In this document: piece by piece, positions 1 through 9,837 of the stretch
How the letters are laid out: the number at the start of each line of letters is the position of its first letter
Position numbering within the stretch: position 1 is the first letter of the stretch
From: Phallusia fumigata
Lineage: Eukaryota > Chordata > Ascidiacea > Phlebobranchia > Ascidiidae
Direction: 5' to 3'
Length of the DNA stretch: 28,834 bases
Assembly: GCA_008931825.1 (NCBI GenBank)
Contig: QXVZ01028779.1
Location: 1-28,834 of the forward strand
The notes under the pieces: generated by a model
Told to the model about the DNA's origin: nothing
What the model saw: only the letters and a program-made list of their open reading frames with translations
Databases searched by the model: none
Translations under genes and position numbers: made by a program

Positions 1-124
1 CACAGTTTGTAGGACCATTGTGGTGCATCAATCTTTTTGTTTGATACCATAACCACAGCTGTTACCTGCTAGCCCCCAACAGTGGGCCAAATTACTAAAC
101 AATGTACCGTTCTTTGTCACCCAG

Positions 125-3100
125 GGCCTTGACTTTGTGTCCATCATTGAAGATGTTGCGCGTTGTCTGCGGAGATGCGGAGATCTGCGTGGTATCCTCC
201 CCATCACCACAGCCAAAGTTCCCATTGTAAAATTCGAGCACCGCTCCACAGGGTTGGAGGGCGACATTAGTCTCTACAACCTGCTGGTATGTTTTCATTC
301 TTTAGGCGCATCGATAGGAATAGGCATTTTAGAACAATACACTATTCTAGAAGTGTTAGAATCCCGTGAAAGCGAAATCCGGAAAGTGTTTACAAAATAA
401 AATTCTGTGACCAAGTACTGTGATGAAGCTTGCAAGAACGATATAGACCGAATCCTAGTATCCGGTTTGAATTGGCATTTTGGATGCGGATAGTTTGGGA
501 TTCGAATCATTCGGATTCGATATTCTGAATTGGCCATCTCTACGAGCCTAATTTCGGGTCTATTAAACCATGTCCATTTTCACAGGCACAGCGGAACACT
601 TTGATGCTGTCTTGCTACGCAAACGTCGACGAACGCTGTCGAATCCTCGGTTACGTCATGAAGGCATTCGTCAAACGATGTCACATCGGCGACGCGTCAC
701 GTGGCTCGCTGTCGTCATACGCCTACACACTGATGGTTATCTTCTTTCTTCAGCAGCGAGAACCGGCTGTGCTACCTGTACTACAACAAGTATGTCGTAT
801 TTAATTCTGCTGACTCCGCAAAACGGGGAATTGGAGCGCTCAGGCTTTTTCATGATACAATACAAATTAGCACAAACTCCACCAACGAAATAAACAAAAT
901 CAGTTGTTAGCAAACTGATGGTTTGGTTTCACAACAAATAGTTGTAACTAAACTAAAGTGACGTGGCTTCGTGATGTTCTCGCCTTAAACTTGTCATTAA
1001 TTACACACAGCTGGATACGGATGGTGAGAAGGAAATTGTGGTGGACGGTTGGAACTCGTGGTTTTTTGACGACCTCAACGATTTGGTAGGTGTTTGCGGT
1101 GAAAAGATTAATTAAGTCACTTGTTTTTCTTCATTTAACCAACTTAATTCGTTCTATTCGAATGTTAAAATTATGGCAATCGTTTTTTTTAATTTGTTTT
1201 GTATTAACTTTCCTGCTTTTGTCATGGTACCTTACTGTTTGTGGTAACAGGGTCGAGTTTGGCCAGAAATGGGTAAAAACACTGAAACAGTCGGCGAACT
1301 GTGGCTGGGGATGATTCGATTTTACACCGAAGACTTCGACTTCAGGAAACACGTTGTCAGTATTCGACAAAAGAAGTTGCTCACCACGTTTGAAAAGGTA
1401 AAATATTATCTCGTCACAAACTTGGGCTGAACGTTAGTCTAGAGCGTCTGGCCTTAAAAAGTTTTTTTTTTTTATCTGGAAAGGACACAACTCGTTTTTG
1501 AGCTTAACAAATAAACTACCTACACATGTAATCATACTGCAGCATTAAAAGCATTTTTTTATGTGACAGTTTACATGCTCAAATAGAAATGCTGAGAGCT
1601 ATACCGTATAGCAATGAAAATAACCTTTAATAATTTGAAATCGTTTAAAATGGAAACATTTGTTAACCTCCGGTTACAGGAATGGACTTCGAAGTTTATT
1701 TCTATCGAGGATCCGTTTGATCTCAACCACAACTTGGGTGCCGGGGTTTCGCGCAAGATGACCAACTTCATCATGCGAGTTTTCATGAAAGCGCGACAAC
1801 ACTTCGGGAATCTCCCTAAAGCGCAAGTTCCCATAATGCGGGAAGTGGTGAGTTCCTCTGTAGGGACAGCTTGCGTGTTTAGAATTAGTACCCAACAAGT
1901 TTTGATGGTTGTACCAGTAGAATTTTGGCAAAAATAACCCAACAAACGGCTCACCAGCAAAGGCACTCGATTTATTTAGGTATAAACACACCAATACCAT
2001 GTTCATCAGAACAAAAACTACCAGACCAATCGCACTAGCTTAAAGTCCCAGCAAAATGGGCAAAAAATTATATGAGTTATGTGCTAGTTTATCTGTGATA
2101 ACATCCAGCGGGCTGTAGTTTGCCCATCCCTGATCTATGCAGTATTGATATAGGTTTTCTTTTTTCCGGAAATCGAACCCAGAAATTGCCGGAGGATCGC
2201 AAGCAAAAGATATTGAATCAAAAATGGAACGCAATTGTAACCACGTTTTCAGGTGTAATGTTTAATCAGTACCTGATTTAAGATCACGTCAAGTTTGTTC
2301 AGTCGAGAAACCCTATTACACCACGCACTGTTCGTTCCCTGTGCAAACTCAGCCGCGACATTATACTGATCGCATTATCCTTTTTTCAGAGCTACTTCTT
2401 TGATGCGAAGATCCTCATGGATGGGGAAGAAGCCCCCAACGACAGATGTTGTCGAATCTGTGGAAAGATCGGACACTTCGTTAGAACTTGCCCCAAGAGC
2501 AGGCGAAGAAAGAGGGAAGGAGATGCAGACGATAGTCAGTGACTTTTATAAACCTTGTACAAATTTTGAGTGTATATTTTTGACATGTAATCTTGCTTCC
2601 AGACGATGGCATGAGCGAAGTAAAGTGCTTTTACTGCGGTGAAATGGGTCACATCAAGAAAGATTGTCAAGCTCTCAAAGAAGGTTAGTCGAACGACCTT
2701 CACAGTACAACCACTCTACTGTAGGGATAGGCCTAACCAAGCCAATACCTGAGTCATTTTAGCGCTCAGAACTCAGCCGAGCATTGGAATTGATACACGG
2801 TACTTCTGAGTTTTGAACATCGCTTAATGATGAGCAAAGTTCACAAGTTACGGTGGAAAAATCATTAAACCCTTTCTTCCTGCGATTGCCGAGTTTCGTC
2901 GTACAAACGCCCCTCTCTTGAAGGTCAAAAGCGGAAACATTTGTGGTTGTGACTATTAGCCTGTTGTTAACATATGTGAGGAGAAGGTGCCTTAAGCATG
3001 CTCGGCCAAGCAGCGGCTATGATGCTCGGTGCTCTGCCAAACAGAAATACTGCTGTAGTTTAGATTCTGGCCTTGTTTCTCATCCTGACTTTGCATTACG

Positions 3101-6100
3101 TTGCAGACAACCAAAAGGGGCCAACTCGGCGCCAATTAAGCGGGGAATCACCAAATAAAATGGGCGGACGACCCATACCAGCAAACCGCAATTCTCCAAT
3201 GAACCGCGGACCACTTACACCTGGAAGGTTTGTAGCTCAGTGTTATAAAACTGCTGTCTTACTGGTTGGTTTTGCACTTAGTCTCAGTAGATCAATAATC
3301 TGTCTTCGTTCAGCGAGAAAACTCTATATTTTGCACAAAAACATTTTCGTTATACACTGTCCTGGTAAATCTCCTGTTAAATTAAAAAAATCTTGATTTT
3401 ATATTTTAGGTATGAGACAGGAAGAAGTCCTTCATACAATCACCTCGCCAACCAGGTAAAACGCACAATTAAAAAATTACTCGTTACAAACGCTATGATT
3501 TCAACATGTACACTTCCTGCGTTTAAGTTCTTTTTTTCCCACTTTTTGCAAAGAGAGCTTTTCATGATGTGCAGTCCAGGGGTGTATGTACCCTGTTTTT
3601 AAAATGCGTCCTAATGTTTACTATGTAGAATATATCAGTATTAAATATTTGCATTTATCAACAGAGTCCGGCAGAGAGACACGGGAAAGCCAACAAACGA
3701 CTGACGTAAGTCTACACGTTCAAATATGCCGTTTGTTTGTTTCTTGATGTAACGAGTCGTTTACCGAGTCAGACGACAAGTCGAAACATTCAACAAGCAG
3801 GCCTCATCTTGTCCTTGGTGACTCAAATAAAGTCGAGCCTTTGCGGAGACACGACTCGATTTAAAGACATTGCAACAAATAAAGTTTCCTTTGTAAAATT
3901 TAAACTGGACTGACTAGAGTCGAATAAAATTGTTACCTGCCTTATAGCCTTGTTTTTGTCTTCGAGCGAAATGCACAAGAACTCAGCTTTTAACACCAAA
4001 AATGTGTATTTTTCAATTGGTCTCACAGGCTTGATGCATCGCCTTCGACCAGCGGCCGTGATCAAGCAAACAAAAATACTCGCCGCAACCGAAAAAACTC
4101 GAGTGGTTCAGCGACACCTGGTGGTCAGCCTTCTCCCAGTGCAGGATTTCGCACAGAAGAAGTGAACGATAATGTGAATGGGCCAACACATAGACACGTG
4201 CCAACCAGGTTGGTGGGAATTTAAACTATTAGAAAACTAAGTGTTTTGATAACAGTATTAGGTACACTTAATTTTTCGCAAAAATTTACCCAATTTCCTT
4301 CCTCTTAGAGCAAAATCTGGCGGCAAGTGGAAGCCATTTCCCAACCAGCAACAACTGCACGTCGCAATGCCCTCACCAAACCAGTTATCCCGTTCACCAA
4401 GCAACGAGCCCCAATCAGGCGCGCTCCACCAGCGCCCCAAGGCGCCAGTGGGCTCTCCACAAAGTATGCCCACCCTCACTCAAATCGAATCGCAGATGTT
4501 CAACAACTCGTCACGTGACAAGGACCGCAAAGCTGCAGGTTCGTGGTCGAATTTTCCTTGTTCGGGAATATCGCTTGTTGTACTGTTGGTGTTTCTGGTG
4601 TTTGTGTGGAAAGCTCTCTGCACAATGAGCCAGAGCCGTGTGAATATTGATTTCAAAGCGTTTGAAATTTGACTCCCAGTAAATACAGTTTGTTGTCGGG
4701 CTATTCCAATGTCGTTGTGAAGTGGCTTTGAGGGTTTTGGGACGTTTTAAGTTGGGATCTTTGATTTGGCTCATTTTATACTCGCATATTGACTACGATT
4801 TTTCTAACGGGTAGGTACTGGATTGACTTCTAAAATTAAAACTCTTTAGCAGGCTTCATGCAATCACATTGGTTCGTTTTGGTTTGTAACCTAAATCAGT
4901 GGTTAAACCTTTGTTGATGGTGTGTCACTTTGGAGCTAAATTGTTCCGTCAAATTAATAAAGATTTGCCTGACTTATACTAATCAAGTGAGACAAAAATG
5001 GCAGCAAAAGTACACGGATAACTAAAAGCTCACAAAAATGCAGGAATTTAATAAACAGAACCTACGTAAAAGCAAAAGCTATGGATACGGTTGTTCCTTG
5101 TTAGATAAAACAAAAAGACTCGCGTTAAACAAGGTGTTTATCAAGAGAAAAACTGTATGACCTTTTGCCATATTGGGCTCTCTAAAAACGTTCTTAACAC
5201 TTTCAAACTGGATTTGACTGAAAAGTATCACACGGTAAACGATTTCCAAATTTCGCCGTTCAGTCATGTAATTGATCTCAGGCCACTCACACAAGATCAA
5301 ACAACGCGTCGTGATGTTTTCGCGCCTCGTTAAACACATTACGTGTGTGGAATCATATTCAAGTGCCGCGTTTTGGGTCGGAAACTTCACGGGAATTCGA
5401 ACTCCGTCCGCCATTTTATTTCCATCATTTTCGGTTGCGGCCTGGACATCGACACCTCGTTATTCTCACTCAGCTTCAGTACGCCCTTTGCGCCCTTGCC
5501 GTCAATCGTTATGAGGCGTGTTATGTCGTCGGCAAACTCCGGCTTAAACTTGAAGAAAATCAGATGCGTCAATTCGAATATATTTGACGTTTAAGACTAC
5601 CTACGCATTTAAACGAACTATTATTGGGCAAAAATTATCCTTTTTATCAAATCATTAGTTTTCTGTCTTAATACGTCAGCATTGGCTGCTTGGAATGCAA
5701 GACAAACGAATTTTAAAATTATCAGTCTGTGTGCTGCTAAACAACCGGCATTTGACATAAGTTACCTGCACGATATATGCTGGTCTTGTCATCACTATTT
5801 CGTCATAAAATACGTCGATAACGTGACTGGGGTCGACTTTACCCGATCGGATGAGAGCCTGGTCGAGTCGTTTTTGTGACAGTCTGAATTTTGAAGCTCG
5901 AACGACCAGCAGTGTGTTCATGAGCTCCTGGAAGTTGTGCAAGTATCAGAACGCGATAAAAAATGTGTGAGTTGATGGCGACACAATGCTCAAACAACTG
6001 GACTTCAGTAAATAGTGTGAAACTTTGTCGCACTGTTCTTACCTTATAAAGCTTAACCAGCTGCGATTCTGTCACGCGGTGGTAGGCGTAACCGGGGGGA

Positions 6101-8367
6101 ACCCCTAATATGGGAGCTCGGTTGCAGCGCAAGATTTCCAATTGTCGCGAATCTATTGACACGAAAACAAAATAGTAACAGCCCATCGTGCAAACGCAAT
6201 AGGTCGTCGCCATGGTTACCTGCATTTACGAAGTCTTGCTCTGCCCTCATCCGCTCGACGTGGGGCGGGGATTTCCCGCGCGCGGTGTTTAATGAGAAAA
6301 CTGCCACCGACACCTTCTTACTGCTAGTCGGTAGAAAGTCCCCGTGCGTGACGTCATCGCCTCCAGTCGCACTCGCTTCCTTGACCGCCGCGTCGTTTAC
6401 TTCACCGCCACTCGGAGTGACGTCATATGCGTTTTCGGTCGTCGTGTCCGAGTTGTAGTCTGTGTCGTTGTTGGAAGCGGTCGCCTCTGCTATGGGGCTG
6501 AGCGCTGGTCGGGGAGTCGCCTCCGCTGTTGGTTTCTCGCAGTTCTGCAGTTTCTTGACTGCTGTGTAACTTGCGCCGCACGACAGAGTGCAGTAACTGC
6601 TAAAAACTGACGCTCCGTCGAAATCCGTAGCATTTTCCGCAAAACGGTCTGGCGATTCCGTAATTTCCGTGTTTTCCACCCACTTCCTCTCCGCACTTTC
6701 GTCATCCGTCATGGTTTCACGTCTGATCGCCACCTCATCTTCTGTATCCGTCGCCACGCTGTTCAGGCGACTTGAGCGTCTCTTAATATTGGCGTCGCTG
6801 GTCTGGGCGCTGTCCAACGATGACACAGACACTGTGGACTCATCGCCACTGTGATTGTCCACAAGGTCCTCGAAGTTTTGTGCTACGGAATTTCCGGTTT
6901 CCGTTGACATGTTCGGTAAAGCTTTTCTTTCCATCAAATAGCCGTTACAGGCCATCTCTGGAACATTGCGTTCAGCTGTGTGGCTTGTTCCGTACCCAGG
7001 AAGAGTTTTCGACAATGGGCGCGTGGGAAACTGTCCTCCCGGATACTGTTTTGTTTCTAAATCCTTCCCTCTCTCCTTTCGACTGCAGCGCTCAGGATAT
7101 GACCATGTCAAGACGACCCGGATCAGGTCGCTCTCGGTGCGGACACTGCAAGCGAATTCGGCACCACTCGTGTCAAAACTATTAACGTATTCCAGCAGGT
7201 TGGCCGGAATATTGCCGGTAAAGTCACAATGTGTCTTTGGTGCTGTAGCGCTCATCCTATACCCCTAATCCGCCGCCTGTGGATAAAGCAACAAATCTAT
7301 CTGATATTCGTCCAGTATCGATTAATTTCGATGCTTTAACGCACAAATCTTTCTGCTCTTAGTATCACGAATCATGTTATGTTACGTCAGTGGCCGTCCA
7401 ACCACAAGTGTGTTTGTGGATTTCACCAAACTGCTTAACAACAAATATTTTGTCGAATATTTAAATCCACACCAATAGAGTATGCAAGAACTAAAGCTAT
7501 GTATACACTTTCACTCACATCAGATGTAAGAAAACTTGCATGTACATCTGAATATACACATTTATCTCACCATAGATGAAAATTGAAAAAAACTTACTGC
7601 TCTACTGGTTTGTACCAACTTGACAATTGTTCGACAAACGTCATAATCCACCCACAAAACTGCGACTTCTGTCAACGTTGTTGGCGTTTTAAAACCGAAC
7701 AAAAAAGACGCACGACTTCACTACATGCCACAAGCTGCATCTGTTGTTACCTCGCACTTCCACAGCTGACAATTGACACAAACCAGTTTGTCTGGATCCG
7801 CTCCACATTTAGTCTGTTAGCAGTCAAACAATTTTGTTTGGCTTTTGATTGTTAAAAGCCATGGCAAGGTCAAGCAATGTTTTGTGTTTTTTATAAATTT
7901 TCTTCAAAGCTTTAAGGGTAATTTAGTAAGTATTTCATTTAAAAGAATATGTAAAGTGTAAGCAAACAATTTGACTAGTTGTGTTCGTGTCCGTTTTACT
8001 TTGGTAAAAAGCTGCAGCGTTTTGGTTTTAAGAACTATAGTTTGCATTCCTTTATTAAACTTTATTTTCGTATGCAGAGCATGCAGGCAACGAACCCCCA
8101 TCACCCCGGGGCCAATTCTTCGCCTCCCCGGGACAAGTGGCTGTAGTTCCCGCGGCACCGATGCTCGGACTTGGGGTCCGAATTCCCACCCCAGGACAGC
8201 ACCCGACTTCATCGCAGAACTTCTTCTCACCACCTATCCAAGGGCCGCCATTTTCTCCGTATGGAAACCCCGAGTTGTCCCCACAGACGCCTCCGTTTCC
8301 TTTTTACAGCTGCAGTCCTGGCTCTTCTCCTTGGAACGGGCAGTACTTTCCTCGCGGGGGCAGTTAA
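125..8367 (+). CDS. Terminal uridylyltransferase, TUT4/TUT7 (ZCCHC11/ZCCHC6) type, 3' part of gene
   Basis: Exons: 125-286, 586-789, 1011-1085, 1251-1397, 1680-1847, 2390-2534, 2603-2683, 3107-3227, 3410-3455, 3665-3705, 4029-4208, 4309-4538, 8078-8367. All phases join, giving 629 residues and a TAA stop. The family adds uridines to RNA 3' ends (pre-let-7, mRNAs) in the cytoplasm. The first exon holds the end of the nucleotidyltransferase core (AKVPIVKFEHRSTGLEGDIS); the Asp at 263-265 is the expected third catalytic Asp, and the first two lie upstream of the window. Exons 2-5 carry the PAP-associated domain (GDASRGSLSSYAY, LGKNTE-like and DPFDLNHNLGAGVSRKM stretches). Two CCHC zinc knuckles follow at residues 273-286 and 309-322 (CX2CX4HX4C). 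The tail is rich in Pro, Ser, Asn and Gln. The last exon is joined across a 3.5-kb intron on phase and composition only, and its donor (GTTCGT) is weak. An end by read-through to a stop at 4670-4672 is the alternative. Confidence 0.9.
2390..2683 (+). other. TUT zinc-knuckle exons (two CCHC motifs)
   Basis: The exon at 2390-2534 encodes CRICGKIGHFVRTC and the exon at 2603-2683 encodes CFYCGEMGHIKKDC. Both fit CX2CX4HX4C exactly. In TUT4/7 these knuckles follow the catalytic module and contact RNA. The intron between them (2535-2602, 68 bp) uses a GTCAGT donor. This choice is fixed by phase, because the later GTGACT in the same stretch would break the frame. Confidence 0.9.
4539..5050 (+). other. 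Candidate alternative 3' end of the TUT gene (intronic read-through)
   Basis: If the weak GTTCGT donor after 4538 is not used, the frame stays open for another 44 codons to a stop at 4670-4672. An AATAAA lies near 4956. The added tail is hydrophobic (GISLVVLLVFLVFVWKALC), which is unlike a TUT tail, so this may be chance. It would give a short transcript ending before the nested minus-strand gene. Only the stop and the AATAAA are seen; use is inferred. Confidence 0.25.
5387..7255 (-). CDS. Unrecognised 489-residue protein, gene nested in TUT last intron
   Basis: Minus-strand exons: 7255-6220, 6152-6043, 5927-5766, 5548-5387. Phases are 1, 0, 0 and the total is 1470 nt ending in TGA. I do not recognise the family. 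The start is the first ATG of a long frame (MSATAPKTHCDFTGN). Residues about 10-60 look folded (IPANLLEYVNSFD). Residues about 120-320 are Ser, Thr, Asp and Glu rich and probably disordered. The last ~150 residues are again ordered-looking and fairly charged, with PILGVPPGYAYHRV and KPEFADDITRLITIDGKGAK. No signal peptide or membrane segment is visible. Intron 1 is only 67 bp. It was chosen because the frame downstream of GTAACC turns into frame-shifted-looking sequence, while the other frame continues sensibly after the acceptor at 6153-6154. The gene lies wholly inside the proposed TUT intron 4539-8077, on the opposite strand. Confidence 0.72.
7256..8077. other. Intronic / upstream region of the nested gene; no gene seen
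   Basis: This stretch lies between the 5' end of the minus-strand nested gene and the last TUT exon. It should contain the promoter of the nested gene, but I see no TATA box or distinctive motif. The open stretch at 7583-7855 on the plus strand is Cys-rich by chance composition and has no splice or family support. Confidence 0.4.
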
Positions 8368-8699
8368 AGTGGAGTTAGGGCGCTTTGTAAATGTTGCTAG
8401 GTTTCTAACTATTTAAGAAGGCGATTGCGTGAGCTGCTTACAAAACAACTGTGTTTAACTGGACTTGATGGCACGAAAATTTAGCCTAAAGGTGCGTGGT
8501 TCGCGAGACCTGTTTGTGACCCCACACTGATGTTTTGTCCTATTATTTCGATTCGACTGTTGGCGAAAACGCCCCATTTTTTTACCAAAGTCATTTTAAT
8601 TTTTTACAATTGGTTACATTTTAGTTTTTTAAGACAAAACTCGCCCGCACATTTCTTGAACCCATTGTTTTTCCCTGCGGAAGCAACGTCACACCTTGG

Positions 8700-9023
8700 T
8701 GACGTCACTGTTTGCCCGACCCTGCACCCCAGTTTTAGGCGGGATTTTAATTTTTAATTATTTGCTCGGTTTCGTGGTAAGCGATGCTGATTGGCCGTAG
8801 CGTAGACACGTGACTGGCGGCGGTAGAAAAAGCTGAGCTCGGCATTAGCGTAATGCAAATCAGTTCTACCGTCGAACAACACAATGACCAAGTGCAAATG
8901 CATCACTTGCCCGTGCAATGTGTGTGATGAACTAAAACCGATGAAATTCGTGGTTGGAAGTGTGCGTTCGTCTTTCATGCTTTCTTTTTACACAATTCGT
9001 TGTCGTGGCAACGACCACGTGAC
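8700..9023. promoter_or_regulatory. Cluster of CRE, CCAAT and CACGTGAC E-box motifs
   Basis: The sequence contains a perfect TGACGTCA (8700-8707), a TGCACCC matching the metal-response core TGCRCNC (8723-8729), an inverted CCAAT box (ATTGG, 8790-8794) and two copies of CACGTGAC (8807-8814, 9016-9023). Such a cluster is typical of a CpG-type promoter. It is odd here because both flanking genes end toward it. Whether it drives transcription is inference. Confidence 0.35.
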
Positions 9024-9129
9024 GCTGTCCGGCAAACTTAGTTTGGGCAATAAAAGGTTTTTACGGTGCGAATCGCGTGTTTTTTGCCTGAATAAGTCGA
9101 AAATTTGTGCGAAAATCCTGAACATTTAA
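8884..9129 (+). CDS. Possible small Cys-rich protein, 81 codons, unproven
   Basis: An ATG-initiated frame begins MTKCKCITCPCNVCDELK, with six Cys in the first fourteen residues in C-X-C and C-X2-C spacing. It lies directly downstream of the CRE/CCAAT/E-box cluster. The rest of the frame is not convincing, and an AATAAA (near 9047) falls inside it. The real product could be shorter through splicing, or the frame may be chance within the TUT 3' untranslated region. A metallothionein-like peptide is only a guess from the Cys pattern. Confidence 0.2.
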   Translation: MTKCKCITCPCNVCDELKPMKFVVGSVRSSFMLSFYTIRCRGNDHVTLSGKLSLGNKRFLRCESRVFCLNKSKICAKILNI

Positions 9130-9837
9130 ACGAAAGTTTTGTGAATTAAATGTTGATTGTCAAGTGTGTAAACCTAATGTATGTCAAGAAACCTTGTGGT
9201 TTGTGTAAGAGACACTATTAAGGCGCTCTTTTTGTTTCGACTGCATCAGCCTAGACCAATTTCAAATACACCTCAACTTTGTTCTCAGCATTTAATATTT
9301 CTTCGCAAAAGACCAAACACACAAAAAAGGCGAAGCGACAATTCACAATAAAATGGATATACGTGTTGCTCACGTATGTGGGGCATGCATAGGCAGCGAA
9401 TGCAAACAAACAGCGAAGTTGATGTTTCCGTAGCCGAATGGGGCGTGATTACGTATTTAAATTTGAATTAGGAAGAAATCAGGCTAGTAATCTCTGTTAA
9501 AGAATGTTCCAAGATTGTAACAACAACCAGTTATGGTGATCAGTGAAACTTAGTGACAAAATGAAAATTTTCCAGAAAACATCGATGCTGCAATTGGTGG
9601 GTTCGTCTGAGTTAGGATGACGATTCCAATTATAAGCAAAAAAATTTAATGCTCATTTGTATGGACTCACCCCATATGGAACACCTAGACTTTTGGACTG
9701 CTTCCATCGTGTTGTGATGCCATACAAATCGCGTACATCATTATAGGTGCGGTTATACGCGGAATTACACTATAGGTAAACATAAAATCTAGTAACACTT
9801 GCTCTGCAACACTATGCGGTTATAGGCCCGCGCTTCT

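Larger units (their letters stand above)
8368..9837. other. Convergent intergenic region between TUT and zinc finger gene
   Basis: The TUT gene ends at 8367 on the plus strand and the zinc finger gene ends at 9838 on the minus strand. AATAAA signals on the plus strand lie near 9047 and 9348 and could end the TUT transcript. A minus-strand ATTAAA lies near 9644 and could serve the zinc finger gene. The middle (8690-9025) is promoter-like; see separate entries. From 9130 to 9837 nothing else is recognised. Confidence 0.5.

Noticed and set aside
1-124. Upstream TUT exon carrying the first two catalytic Asp residues
   Set aside because: No frame here matches the family before the acceptor at 123-124; these exons must lie outside the window.
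6053-6219. Unspliced continuation of the nested gene's first exon to a 400-residue frame
   Set aside because: After the GTAACC donor the frame reads composition unlike the rest, and the alternative frame after the acceptor at 6153-6154 continues with matching phases through three more exons.
7583-7855. Cys-rich plus-strand frame of 90 codons
   Set aside because: The Cys residues are scattered without a regular spacing, and the stretch is intronic on both gene models.
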